Positions 7,555 through 16,702 of a stretch of DNA of 63,047 nucleotides are shown here, in pieces. The DNA comes from Verrucomicrobiota bacterium (lineage in GTDB: Bacteria > Verrucomicrobiota > Verrucomicrobiia > Verrucomicrobiales > DEV007). Position 1 is the stretch's first letter, and every line of letters begins with the position of its first letter. The stretch spans positions 1 through 63,047 of the forward strand of contig JAHDID010000031.1 in NCBI GenBank assembly GCA_020630975.1, read 5' to 3'. Below the pieces are notes generated by a model, which saw only the letters and a list, made by a program, of their open reading frames with translations, was not told the origin of the DNA and ran no database searches. A program made the position numbers and the translations under genes.

Positions 7555-10434
7555 TTACTCTTCCTTGGTATAGAAAAGCTCCTGATTCTCGTGGAACCAA
7601 TTAGCCATAGCATCGGTTTGTTTCATCAGTGCATTGATGCGGTCGAGGTCGGTTTGGGAGAAGCTGCTCTCGATTTCGTCTTGGTTATTGAAGAATGATC
7701 CTGGTTTGACCTTTATGATACTTTTGCCTTCACGGTTCATTACCGTGATTTCGGTATCGTTATTTTGGATTGTTTTTTCATAGGGTTGATTTTCCTTGGC
7801 TGCGTTGATGGAATTTTGAATTTCGTCTAACAGCTCTATAACCCATTCGCCTCCTGATGAGCTGAACTCGTTAAATTCCAGAGAATAGTTGGGGTTGGGT
7901 TTGTTGCTTGACCGAATGGCATTCACATGGACTTCTATGCTAAGTTTTCGATCCGCGGTTGTCACTTTGCCTACCGAAGCAATTAGATTGTATCCATCTG
8001 ATAGTGGTGGGCGAGTGTTTTCGCTGGGAGACGCTTCTTCATTTGCTAGTAGTTTTCTATACCAGCGCTGTCCGGTTCCTGCCTCCTCGATAGCTTTGCT
8101 GAGATTGTTGCCCTCTTCTGGCGCAAAGAGAACATCTGTGTCGGCGCGCGAGACACGCACCATCCATCCATGGGGGATGAGGTCTTCTGACCGGTAGCGA
8201 GTCTCTATGCTGCCGTGGATGGTTTTAGTATCGACGGGCTTGTCGAATGCCTGTTCCGCAGCGGCGGCACGACAGGCCGCTAAAAATGCCTTTCTGTCTG
8301 GCGCGGGCATCATGCGCATGCCTGCTGGAAATTCGTTGCAGTCCACATCGACCTCTGTACTGCCATCGAGATCATCAGGGTAGCGACTTACTGAGATGGA
8401 TACATTTAGGGATTCCCCTTTGTCTCGTGGGCGCATCCAGTCATTGGTTTCTACACTTATGTGAAAGCTATCAAAAGGTATCAAGGCGGGTTCTAGGGTG
8501 ATGTCCAAGTTCTCTGATAAATTGCCACGGAGAACGGTAACGGGATAGTTATTGCCTGCTTTTAGGGCTGAGACGGTATCGAGTAGCGAGTTGACTTGGT
8601 TGATCTGTTTGCCATCGATCGAGGAAATGATGTCGCCCACTAGGAAGCCTGCTTTTTTCGCTGGGGTATCTTCGAGGACTTCGGCTATCAGTACACCTTC
8701 GCCGGTATCGGGATCGGTTGGCCGTACTCGAACTCCTAGTTTCACTTTTGAGCGTTGAGCCCCAGTATCGCGCTTCTCGATCTGGGTGTAGCTTGGTGTG
8801 GTCTCTTTCGACGAAATCGCTACCAGCATGGAGTGGAAATACTGGGTGACGCGAGTGAGACCGGGAAAGTCGATCTGGTCGATGGTGTCTCGTGGGGTGT
8901 GGTAGTCGCCATGCCTACCCGAGAAACCGCCTAGGACTGGGACTCCAGCTTGGTAGAAGGGATTGGCATCGCCGGGCGAGTGATTGGCACCGGGCTTGAT
9001 GGTGAGGTCGGGTATTGCGGGGATATCTGCTATTAGACTCCGCCAGTGGTAGCTGCTGTCGAGGCCGTTCACGATCAGACCGCGTTCTTTGCTGGCACGG
9101 CCGACCATATCGAGATTCACATAGGCAGCTATCGCCGGGTAGATCTCTTTCTTTTCACCATCGGTCTGTTCCCGTAGGCTTTTCACATAGTGGCGAGAGC
9201 CCCAGATACCGGTCTCCTCTGCTGACCATCCCGCGAAAATGATATCGCGCTTTAGGTCGGCTATTTCGCCTTTGCGCTTTTGTTCGCTCAGGTATTGGGC
9301 GATCTCCATGATCACAGCGATGCCCGAGGCATTGTCGTCGGCACCGCGGTGGAGTTGTTTGGCTTCGTCGCCTCGCGCCATCGATCCGCCTAGATTGCCA
9401 CGGCCGAGGTGATCGATATGGCCGCCGATGATGACTGTCTCGGTAGAGGGAGCGTCGCCTACGACCAACCGGCCGAGCACATTGCGTGCCGCCACTTGGC
9501 GACCTCGCAGGCTGACCTGGCAGTTGATGGATTGCGGCATGGGGTAGCCAGTTGTCTCTTCCTCGTTATTGAAGCTGTCGAATATCTCCTTAAGCTTTAG
9601 CCCCTCGCCGCCCTCGCTTGCTGCCAGAAGCTGTTCGGCTAGGACGTCGGTAATTGTGAGGGCGGGGAGTAGATCCCGCCCGGGGCCGATAGAAGTGGTC
9701 GGTGGGATGAGCTCTGCTGCCACTTTGGGGTTGGCTGCCTTGATGTAAAGAATCCCGATGGCGCCTTGCTCTTTAGCGATCTCGGCCTTGCGATAGAGAG
9801 GGCGAAAGCTGGCTAGATCGCCTCGGTCGGCAGGTGCACCACGTAGCACGAGTAGCCACTTGCCCTGCACATCCAGCCCCTCGAAGCTGTTGTACTTGTC
9901 GGATTTGATACCGAAGCCTCCGAAAACCAGCTCACCCGAAAAATCCCCCGAGCTACTGATGGATAGAGGGTGGTATTCCGAGCCTGGTTTGAAAAGTTGG
10001 GTCGAGTCATCGCTCTCGGTGACGGTGAGCAGATTTTCCCCATCGCCAAACTCCATGCCTGCTGAAAAGGTGAAGGGATCGAAAAAGCTGCCATCCTCGC
10101 CAGCGGGCTCGATACCGAGCTGCTCTAGGTACTTGGCAAAATAGGCCGTGGCCATATGCTCGCCGGGCTCACCTGGGCAGCGACCGTCAAACGCATCGCT
10201 GCAAAGATCTGCCAGGTACAGACGCAGATCGTCGGTGGCGATGGCGATCTGTGAGTTGGCTAGAGCCGCTGCGCCAGCCTCTGCACCTTGCTTGGCGGCT
10301 GCCTCCATCGTCATGGCGGCGGGTATAGCCTCTACAGCCGGTGTGGGCTCGGTGGTCTGTTGGCCATAGATGGGATCTATCAGCGATAGGAGCATCGCAT
10401 AGAGCGGGGTGAAATTGATTCTCATCGGCGCCAT
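7555..10434 (-). CDS. exported M28 metallopeptidase with PA and PDZ domains
   Basis: This encodes about 959 residues from the ATG at 10434 (MAPMRINFTPLYAMLL, a short signal segment ending near YGQQT); the open frame extends 13 codons further. Residue numbers here count from that longer frame. Approximate layout: PA (protease-associated) domain 150-330, M28 zinc peptidase 330-560, PDZ about 580-660, then ~310 residues I do not recognise. Zinc ligands and catalytic residues are visible: His352 (GGHIDH), Asp380 (ADDNASG), Glu419/420 (SAEETG), Asp455 (VNLDMVG) and His525 (GDYHTPRDT). Families of this layout are secreted aminopeptidases. The PDZ (LGVRVRPTDPDTGEGVLIAE, KAGFLVGDIISSIDG) probably governs substrate or partner binding. 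The C-terminal part mentions no known motif but is rich in beta-like segments. It is monocistronic and divergent from the esterase at 10584. Confidence 0.9.
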   Translation of the reverse strand: MAPMRINFTPLYAMLLSLIDPIYGQQTTEPTPAVEAIPAAMTMEAAAKQGAEAGAAALANSQIAIATDDLRLYLADLCSDAFDGRCPGEPGEHMATAYFAKYLEQLGIEPAGEDGSFFDPFTFSAGMEFGDGENLLTVTESDDSTQLFKPGSEYHPLSISSSGDFSGELVFGGFGIKSDKYNSFEGLDVQGKWLLVLRGAPADRGDLASFRPLYRKAEIAKEQGAIGILYIKAANPKVAAELIPPTTSIGPGRDLLPALTITDVLAEQLLAASEGGEGLKLKEIFDSFNNEEETTGYPMPQSINCQVSLRGRQVAARNVLGRLVVGDAPSTETVIIGGHIDHLGRGNLGGSMARGDEAKQLHRGADDNASGIAVIMEIAQYLSEQKRKGEIADLKRDIIFAGWSAEETGIWGSRHYVKSLREQTDGEKKEIYPAIAAYVNLDMVGRASKERGLIVNGLDSSYHWRSLIADIPAIPDLTIKPGANHSPGDANPFYQAGVPVLGGFSGRHGDYHTPRDTIDQIDFPGLTRVTQYFHSMLVAISSKETTPSYTQIEKRDTGAQRSKVKLGVRVRPTDPDTGEGVLIAEVLEDTPAKKAGFLVGDIISSIDGKQINQVNSLLDTVSALKAGNNYPVTVLRGNLSENLDITLEPALIPFDSFHISVETNDWMRPRDKGESLNVSISVSRYPDDLDGSTEVDVDCNEFPAGMRMMPAPDRKAFLAACRAAAAEQAFDKPVDTKTIHGSIETRYRSEDLIPHGWMVRVSRADTDVLFAPEEGNNLSKAIEEAGTGQRWYRKLLANEEASPSENTRPPLSDGYNLIASVGKVTTADRKLSIEVHVNAIRSSNKPNPNYSLEFNEFSSSGGEWVIELLDEIQNSINAAKENQPYEKTIQNNDTEITVMNREGKSIIKVKPGSFFNNQDEIESSFSQTDLDRINALMKQTDAMANWFHENQELFYTKEE

Positions 10435-10583
10435 GTTGAGGCAAATCAGTGGCTTATGCAATCTCTCCGGCAACCAATGCTTGACGGTGTTGCTTAAATG
10501 TATGAAAATTATAACTTACACGATTCATCAAGACTTCACCTGACAGACCATCCCTCATCCTATGGATCTACGGAGCGCTCGGC

Positions 10584-11411
10584 GTGATCTGCCTCGGAGC
10601 TATCGTAGCATTCAAGATATACACGTACTACGACCCGCCGTTGAGCCGCTATGAGCGTGATGTGCTCTACCATCTGCGCGAAGGACGAGAGCTGACCTAC
10701 GATGTGATGACGCCTGAGAATCCCAATGGCATCGGGCTGATCTTTCTGGTGAGCGGATCGTGGCAGAGCGGTCGAGATCATCGTTTCACTCGTCTGACTA
10801 CGGCGCCATTCTTGCGCAGGGGGTTTACGATCTTTGCGCTATATCACCTGTCTCAGCCAGAGGCGACGGTGCCGGAGGTGGTCGAGGATATAAAGCTGGG
10901 TGTGCGGTCAATTCGGATGCGGGCCGACGACTGGGAGGTAGATCCCGAGCGGCTCGGTATTTTTGGTCGCAGCTCGGGTGGGCATCTGGCCATGTGTGTG
11001 GCGACTCAGTCGGAGGATAGCCCGGTAGCCGCTGCAGCAGTGTTCTTCCCAGTGACCGATCTGGTGACTCTGGATGATGAGGTGTGGTACCAAGAGATCC
11101 CGACCCATCAGCAGGTGAACTTTGGCCCTGAAGCAGACGACGATACTCACTGGCCGAAGCTGGCTCGCCGACTGTCGCCAGTCTATCACATCGACCCAGC
11201 TACCATGCCCCCTGTGCTGATCGCACATGGCGATGCCGATCCCGATGTCCCCATCGAGCAGTCGTATCGATTTAAGGAGCGGGCAGATAAGCTAGGCGCG
11301 GGGCCTGTGGAGCTAAAGGTGAGGCCGGGAGAAGGGCATAGCTACAAGCGGATGTATCTGGAGCTGCCAGACTTTGCGCAGTTCTTTGAGGAGCAGCTTT
11401 TGGGGGAGTGA
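10584..11411 (+). CDS. membrane-anchored alpha/beta-hydrolase (esterase/peptidase-like)
   Basis: This encodes about 275 residues from a GTG at 10584. The frame is open back to 10513 with more hydrophobic residues (SLILWIYGALGV) but contains no ATG, so the true start is uncertain. A single hydrophobic segment at the very N-terminus anchors or exports the protein. The alpha/beta-hydrolase triad is clear: nucleophile Ser in GRSSGGH, Asp in HGDADPDVP and His in GEGHSYKR. The oxyanion region is FLVSGSWQSGR. The profile is that of dienelactone-hydrolase/prolyl-oligopeptidase-like esterases; the substrate is unknown. Its stop lies eight bases from the stop of the convergent substrate-binding gene. 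Confidence 0.8.
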   Translation: MICLGAIVAFKIYTYYDPPLSRYERDVLYHLREGRELTYDVMTPENPNGIGLIFLVSGSWQSGRDHRFTRLTTAPFLRRGFTIFALYHLSQPEATVPEVVEDIKLGVRSIRMRADDWEVDPERLGIFGRSSGGHLAMCVATQSEDSPVAAAAVFFPVTDLVTLDDEVWYQEIPTHQQVNFGPEADDDTHWPKLARRLSPVYHIDPATMPPVLIAHGDADPDVPIEQSYRFKERADKLGAGPVELKVRPGEGHSYKRMYLELPDFAQFFEEQLLGE

Positions 11412-11419
11412 GTGGTATA

Positions 11420-12481
11420 TCACTCACCTAGCTTCTCCACCATCTCGCTCAAAAACTTCGCCGAGGGGATGCCGCTGACGGAGGTGATTGACTGGGGCAC
11501 GCCAGTGATCTCGAAGACAGAGAGATCATTAGGATTGCCGATGGTACCGCTGCGGAAGCCGTGGTCCTGCCAGGCGATGGCGAGGAACTCGGGGTCTTTC
11601 ATGGCTTCTAGTAGTAGGCTGCCAGTCTCGGTGAGAGCGATCATGGGGTGGCCGGACCAGACGGTGGGTTTGGGGTAGAGGATGCTGAGTTTGCCGCGGA
11701 TGGCGGCTACGGAGTCTTTATTGGCAGCGATGTGCTCGATGATCTGGCTCTCGTAGCCAGCGATGGGTGGCACATTGGCCATGCCCTGGCCGATGTATTG
11801 GCGGAAGAGTACGCCCGAGGAGTGCTCCATGTAGCCGAGGCGCTCGAAGTAGGTCTGCAGGCGCGGCATCAGGGTGGCTAGCTGGCCGCGTTTGGCGATA
11901 TCGTCCTCGGAGAAGGTATTGGCGAGTAGGGCGGCGTAGAGATTGCCTGAGTTGCTGCGCGAGGGATCGGTACTCTTGATCATAAAAGATCGATCGATGT
12001 CGGCGATGCCGAGTTCGTTCCAGGTTTTTTTAGCTTCGATGGCTTCGAGCAGGCCTTTGAAATCGCTGAGATAGGACACGCCGTCGATCTTCTCCACATA
12101 GCCAGACTGCTCCAATCCATCTGCGATCTGGGACCAGGTGTAGAGTACTAGGGGTGAGTGGAAGATACCTTCGGACTTCACCACTTTGCCCCCGGCGGAG
12201 CGATACATATCGACATTTAGCTGGCTACCCGGCCAGAGGAAGTCGTGGGTGGTATGGGGGCTCTGCACCATCTCTACGGAGCCCGCTTTGGTCACATCGA
12301 TCTTGAGACCATACTTTTCCGCTAGCAGTTGCTTGATCTTTGGATTTTGAAAGATCGCCATCTTTTCGCTACCGGCGTAGCCCTTTACCGTGGTCAGAGA
12401 CGGCGCTTTATTGAGAAACACGACAGCCCCGACTATGGCGATGGCTGCGAGTAGTAAAATCAATCCGATCGATTTTTTCAT
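11420..12481 (-). CDS. substrate-binding-protein-like membrane-anchored protein
   Basis: This encodes 353 residues with an N-terminal transmembrane anchor (IGLILLLAAIAIVGAVVFL). The remainder resembles a periplasmic bilobal binding protein: VKGYAGSEKMAIFQNPKIKQ with VTKAGSVEMV, then STDPSRSNSGNLYAALLAN (a signature shared with the VWA protein of the same cluster) and LSILYPKPTVWSGHPMIALT. It is third in a co-directional cluster after the VWA protein and an XpaC-like protein. The 72-base gap upstream holds two copies of the 21 bp repeat. In other genomes similar binding proteins occur with XpaC, TelA and VWA proteins. There is no permease or ATPase nearby, so transport is unlikely; a sensing or envelope role is inference. 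Confidence 0.7.
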   Translation of the reverse strand: MKKSIGLILLLAAIAIVGAVVFLNKAPSLTTVKGYAGSEKMAIFQNPKIKQLLAEKYGLKIDVTKAGSVEMVQSPHTTHDFLWPGSQLNVDMYRSAGGKVVKSEGIFHSPLVLYTWSQIADGLEQSGYVEKIDGVSYLSDFKGLLEAIEAKKTWNELGIADIDRSFMIKSTDPSRSNSGNLYAALLANTFSEDDIAKRGQLATLMPRLQTYFERLGYMEHSSGVLFRQYIGQGMANVPPIAGYESQIIEHIAANKDSVAAIRGKLSILYPKPTVWSGHPMIALTETGSLLLEAMKDPEFLAIAWQDHGFRSGTIGNPNDLSVFEITGVPQSITSVSGIPSAKFLSEMVEKLGE

Positions 12482-12525
12482 GTTAGTTGGTGGTGGTAGT
12501 AAAGATTTAGGCGGTCAGTAGTGGA

Positions 12526-12564
12526 TTGTACCCTATTGAATGCTTTCTGTACCCTATTCAATCT
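12526..12564 (+). repeat. 21 bp tandem repeat, cluster A (two copies)
   Basis: TGTACCCTATT occurs at 12527 and 12548, exactly 21 bases apart, each followed by (G/C)AAT. The second copy overlaps the 3' end of the XpaC-like gene on the other strand: that gene's stop codon TAG and its last codons (IE) are the reverse complement of the repeat. Confidence 0.95.
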
Positions 12565-13156
12565 CTTCCAATTCGCGTTCGATTTGTAGGTATTGTTCGT
12601 TTAGGCGGGCCTCTTTGGCGAGGTCGGCGACTTTCTCATCGATGTCATGGCTATCGGGGACGAGACGGCTCTGGTAGCGAGTGTTGGTCTTTCGCAGGAT
12701 CTCGCAGGTATGGTCGAGGGCGCTGTGCTGTGTAGCCTGGTCGCTCGCCAGAGATGGGGCTACGCTGTTGTATTTCTCCACCAGTCGGCTGAGGTGCTCT
12801 AGCCGCTCGGGTAGCTCTGGTAGTGGCTGGGGGTGCCCGGTGTCTGCCTGACCTAGACTGAGGCATTCGGCTAGGGTGGTGGCTAGCTGAGTGGCGGCGA
12901 GCTTGGATGGGCTATCGAGCATCGCCTCCGCGTGGATGCGAAAGGCGTGTAGCCTTTCTTGGCACAGTGCTAGGTGCTCCTCGCGGCGGGTTTGGATACG
13001 TTCGGCTCCGATGGGTAGGGTGAGACGTGTGCCGAAGTAGCCTAGCAGTGCGGCGGTGGCTCCGAGCCATAGTGGGGTGCTGAGCACGAGTGTCAGTCCC
13101 AGCAGTAGCACGGCTGCGATGATGAAGGAGATCAGCTCTCTAGCGGTGTGTGTCAT
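12554..13156 (-). CDS. XpaC-like (5-bromo-4-chloroindolyl phosphate hydrolysis family) protein
   Basis: This encodes 200 residues. Two hydrophobic segments at the N-terminus (FIIAAVLLLGLTLVL and LWLGATAALLGYFGTRLTL) are followed by a long alpha-helical, probably coiled-coil cytosolic part ending EQYLQIERELEEIE. The layout fits the XpaC family. Members were named for a phenotype on chromogenic phosphate and often sit beside TelA-like toxic-anion-resistance proteins; the biochemical role is not established. It begins four bases after the stop of the VWA gene, so the two are co-transcribed. Its last codons and stop lie inside a 21 bp repeat, suggesting that repeat insertion set the current C-terminus. 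Confidence 0.6.
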   Translation of the reverse strand: MTHTARELISFIIAAVLLLGLTLVLSTPLWLGATAALLGYFGTRLTLPIGAERIQTRREEHLALCQERLHAFRIHAEAMLDSPSKLAATQLATTLAECLSLGQADTGHPQPLPELPERLEHLSRLVEKYNSVAPSLASDQATQHSALDHTCEILRKTNTRYQSRLVPDSHDIDEKVADLAKEARLNEQYLQIERELEEIE

Positions 13157-13160
13157 TCGT

Positions 13161-14759
13161 TTAGTTGTAGCCTTTGGCTTTGCGGAAGGCGGCGATCACG
13201 TCTTTTCGGCCGTCGAACATCCGGCCCGTGCCCCAATCGGCAAGCGCTTTCATCTGGTCGGGGTCGGCATCGCCGAAGAGGATGGTGAAGATGGGGATCT
13301 GGGGCTCGGCACCGATTGCTGATTTCAGACCAGACAGGGTGCCGTCGGATTTGCCATCGCTCATCACGATGATGGCCGGGTGATACTGGCCTGACTCGAC
13401 ATGGGGTAGCAAGGTGCGGTGGGCTCGCCAAGTGGCGGCATAGAGATCGGTGCCACCGCTGGGTTCATTGGTGGCTAGCTGTTGGTAAAGGGCGAGTAGT
13501 TGCTCGGGGGTGTTACCCTGGCTCTCGAGAGTGTCGCGTGGGACTTTTGAGAATGGGATGATAAAGGTCTTATCCTCTGAGGCGGCTTGGAGCAGGTACT
13601 TGCTGGCTAGCTCCTGGTCGAGCAGGGTTTTCAGCGCAGCCTCCAGTTGGCTCTCGCCATCGCCCTCCATGCTACCCGAGTAGTCGACGACAAAGGCGGT
13701 GAGAGATGGCTTGCGCAGCTCGGTCTGGTAGAGGGCGAGGGCTTCGCGGATGACTTTGCCACTGGGCATGGGCACGGGCGACAGGATGGTATCGAGATCG
13801 ACACCATATTCTGTTTTGAAAAGGGCTGAGTCTCCGCTGGTGGTGGAGGCTGCCAGGCTGCCCGTGCGGCGGCCTAGGCGTGAGATTTCTTTTTGGCTAC
13901 TGTTGCTGAGTAGGAATTGTTGCAAATCGAGGAATAGCGCCTCTTTCTCCGCATCACCTTTGTTCACGTAGGCGAGGGGCGAGTCGGCTATGGTCAAGCC
14001 ATCTCGGGGGTAGATGAGATGGAGGGGCTCTTTGCCCTCGGCGACTAGCTGGCGGTTGGTCTGCAGGAGCAGGACCTCGTAGTTGACCATGCCATCGTAG
14101 TCGTCGGCATTCTCGAGGTAGAAATCCATCAGCCAGCCCGAGCTGCCGGAGGATCGGTCGACCTCGGCGAGGAATTGTTTGGTGCGCTCGCGGACTGCGG
14201 GTTTCTGTAGGTCGGCGGACTGTAGAGGCTCGGCTGTCTCGGCAAAGGCGGCGAGATTGCCCAGAAACCAGGAGGCACCGGAGTTCGACTGAGTGGCGGA
14301 TGTCATCGCAAAGCGGAGGGAGCGCTGCTGGGTGGCCTCTAGGATGTCGCTGACGCCGATTTTTGAGGCCTGCGCGGCATCGGTCCAGCCCAGTTCCTTG
14401 GCCACAGACTGGCGCACACCAAAGACCACTGGCGATCGCATGATGCTCTGCGAGTGCTTGCAGACATTCTGCTCATCGCCCACCGCGATCCAGATGGAGG
14501 CCGCTGGCCACACCGCATCGTAGCCGCCTGCCGTGCCCTTGCTGATCTCTTGGGCGATATCGACTGAGCCGAGGTATTTCATCGAGATCGAGACCTTGTT
14601 TTCCCTAGCGAACTGCTGGACTAGAGGATCTAGGTCGCGATTCTCCGAGCCTGAGACGATCGTCAAGTCGGCCGCCCGACCGCCGGGGCCATTCTGGCAT
14701 TGCTGGCTGATCAGGCCGAACGCGAGGAAGGCAGCGAGAATGGGGAGCGGTCGTTTCAT
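13161..14759 (-). CDS. substrate-binding plus VWA domain protein
   Basis: This encodes 532 residues from the ATG at 14759 (MKRPLPILAAFLAFGLIS then QQC, a possible atypical lipoprotein signal); the open frame is 30 codons longer but the extension overlaps the preceding gene. Roughly residues 25-310 form a periplasmic binding fold (LTIVSGSENRDLDPLVQQFA, VSISMKYLGSVDIAQEI, MTSATQSNSGASWFLGNLAA). Residues about 345-530 form a von Willebrand A domain with an intact MIDAS: FVVDYSGSMEGDG, SGGTDLYAA and IIVMSDGKSDG. The protein probably binds a ligand and a metal-dependent partner on the outer face of the membrane. It heads the cluster with the XpaC-like and the second binding protein. Confidence 0.85.
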   Translation of the reverse strand: MKRPLPILAAFLAFGLISQQCQNGPGGRAADLTIVSGSENRDLDPLVQQFARENKVSISMKYLGSVDIAQEISKGTAGGYDAVWPAASIWIAVGDEQNVCKHSQSIMRSPVVFGVRQSVAKELGWTDAAQASKIGVSDILEATQQRSLRFAMTSATQSNSGASWFLGNLAAFAETAEPLQSADLQKPAVRERTKQFLAEVDRSSGSSGWLMDFYLENADDYDGMVNYEVLLLQTNRQLVAEGKEPLHLIYPRDGLTIADSPLAYVNKGDAEKEALFLDLQQFLLSNSSQKEISRLGRRTGSLAASTTSGDSALFKTEYGVDLDTILSPVPMPSGKVIREALALYQTELRKPSLTAFVVDYSGSMEGDGESQLEAALKTLLDQELASKYLLQAASEDKTFIIPFSKVPRDTLESQGNTPEQLLALYQQLATNEPSGGTDLYAATWRAHRTLLPHVESGQYHPAIIVMSDGKSDGTLSGLKSAIGAEPQIPIFTILFGDADPDQMKALADWGTGRMFDGRKDVIAAFRKAKGYN

Positions 14760-14832
14760 TTCGCTGGGATTGTGTGGCAAGGAGCTGTGCGGTGCCAGTG
14801 CAAATTGGTGGAGATTCTGTAACTTTAAGTTT

Positions 14833-16677
14833 CTACTGATCTTGGACAATATTAGCGGTTAGGAAGAGGGCGTGAACTAGATCTGGTGAGTGACTGGACT
14901 GCCAGGCGGCAACGTGACGGGTTGTGCCGTCGTGTAGCGTTACTTCACCCGCGAATTGGTGGGCTGGCGGGTTTCCGTCGTCCGTGTGTGGATCAGCAGG
15001 GAGGCTGAATTGGTAGTTCAAGTTAAGGTCGATAGTCTGATTGTCAGCGCCTAGCACTGGATCGACGATTAGTGACTCTCCTATTAGGTGTTCGCCATAT
15101 TCTACTTTTAGGACACCGTTTTCATCAGGGGTGAAACCAAGGGGCGTATCGGAATGTCTCCCGGATTTTATCTGGGCTCGATTACCACTGTAGACGGGGA
15201 GCCAATTTGTCGATAAGATTTGGGCGTTGTTTTCTGAGATGCTGTCGCTGAAAATTGCGGTGTGGTCGTTGGTTGTGTGGATTAGGCTATATAGTTTGGT
15301 GTATGCATTGGTGGACAGTTCTACCAGATGGGAGGTTAGTTGGATTCTACATGCTGGGTCTGGCCCCAAAGGCGTCATATATGCTTCTGCCAGATCTAAG
15401 GCTTCGATGGAGTTATGGATAATGAGGATTGAGCCTGAAGGGTTGTATGTCGTGTGTGAACCTGTTGGCCATGAAATGCCCGCTTTCTCGAAAATCTCTT
15501 TAACCTGACGATTTAGATCAGTTTGAAGCTGTTTGTCTTCGTGTGGCTCTGGGTCAAAAGGGTCATAAGGCGTTGTTGGACCTAGAAAGGTTGGTGGGAC
15601 TTGATAGATTCGAGTGAGGAAATCCCTTTTCGTTTCCGTGGGTGTTACCGAAATGTTAGCGCTGTATTTCTTTAGGTAGTTTTCTAAATTCTTATTCGGG
15701 TCCGGCTGAAAATTAAGGCAGTTCATTTTAGCGAAGGCCAGTTGCATGTTAGTGGGAGCTTGGCCTCTGCGAGGTGTCCACGCTCCTACTAGGACAGGGT
15801 CGCCGTTAGGGATCACAACTTGCGTAAGTAGTAGAGAACACAGCTTATCGAGTATATCGCTTTTTATAGCTGTGTCGCCTCGCTCTGCGATCGGTTCTTT
15901 TCTCATTAGCGGTTTATCCCAATGCTGATCTAGTCCAATGTTTAGACTGAATGTCGTGGGGTCAGGGTTTATCATTGTGTCGAATTCCCATGTTGTCCCA
16001 GCATGGATAGTATGATTTTTGAAGAGGACGGTTCCATTGGTGATGGATTCGGCATAGTTGCAGCTATGCAGTGTGCCATTTTGGAGCTTCGAACGAGTGC
16101 CGTCATTGCATTCAGCGACAGAGGTATTCAATAAGACGGAATCTGTATGAGTTGCTTTAGTTGATCGGTCCATGATCCGCCAAAGCTCGGTATGGCTGAA
16201 AGTATCAGTGTGAGTGGCGAGCCATTCACGGACTGTCTCAGCAGGTGCTTCGTAGATCTGTCCTATGAAGGAAGCACGATGCGGTTTCGATGCTTCGGAT
16301 AGGAGTTCGGAGTACCGCTGTAGCAGATCGGTGGCAGTCTTTGGTGCTTTCGAGACGAGGGTTGAGGTGTGAGGGTCGTAGACTACGATTGAACCTGGAG
16401 GTAGGTGAATTCCCTGATCCTCAAAGTGTCTGGTGGTCTCTCGGTTATTTGCATTGAGATACTCAAGGATCTCCTTTTCTGTCTCTAGGCTTGGCAGGTG
16501 GCTGGTATCAGAACTTGTTGTGTTTTTGGTTTTGTTTGCCAGCTGGCTGTCCGGACAGTAGAAAGACGCTACAGGCCACTCAGCAGAAAATGCGAGCATC
16601 GCTGTGAAGATGAAGAGGAGAAAGGACAAACAGTATTTCACGACACGGGAGTTTAGGCAGTTTTGCCCGGTTTCCAC
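14833..16677 (-). CDS. secreted protein with duplicated secretin-like domain
   Basis: This encodes 614 residues with a signal peptide (YCLSFLLFIFTAMLAFSAEW). Two copies of a repeat are visible: HLPPGSIVVYDPHTSTLVSK with a following helix at about 90-130, and SWPTGSHTTYNPSGSILIIH at about 385-430. Each is followed by a beta-rich segment (EFDTMINPDPTTFSLNIGLD; ESLIVDPVLGADNQTIDLNL). The pattern FPxGSxxxYxPxxxxLxVxxxxxxLDLxE is typical of secretin-like proteins that are abundant in Verrucomicrobiota and Planctomycetota. The gene lies 73 bases upstream of the VWA gene on the same strand and may belong to that transcription unit. Function is unknown; assembly of a beta-rich outer-membrane or surface structure is a guess. 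Confidence 0.6.
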   Translation of the reverse strand: METGQNCLNSRVVKYCLSFLLFIFTAMLAFSAEWPVASFYCPDSQLANKTKNTTSSDTSHLPSLETEKEILEYLNANNRETTRHFEDQGIHLPPGSIVVYDPHTSTLVSKAPKTATDLLQRYSELLSEASKPHRASFIGQIYEAPAETVREWLATHTDTFSHTELWRIMDRSTKATHTDSVLLNTSVAECNDGTRSKLQNGTLHSCNYAESITNGTVLFKNHTIHAGTTWEFDTMINPDPTTFSLNIGLDQHWDKPLMRKEPIAERGDTAIKSDILDKLCSLLLTQVVIPNGDPVLVGAWTPRRGQAPTNMQLAFAKMNCLNFQPDPNKNLENYLKKYSANISVTPTETKRDFLTRIYQVPPTFLGPTTPYDPFDPEPHEDKQLQTDLNRQVKEIFEKAGISWPTGSHTTYNPSGSILIIHNSIEALDLAEAYMTPLGPDPACRIQLTSHLVELSTNAYTKLYSLIHTTNDHTAIFSDSISENNAQILSTNWLPVYSGNRAQIKSGRHSDTPLGFTPDENGVLKVEYGEHLIGESLIVDPVLGADNQTIDLNLNYQFSLPADPHTDDGNPPAHQFAGEVTLHDGTTRHVAAWQSSHSPDLVHALFLTANIVQDQ

Positions 16678-16702
16678 AAGTGTGATGCGCGAGAATTAGA
16701 CG

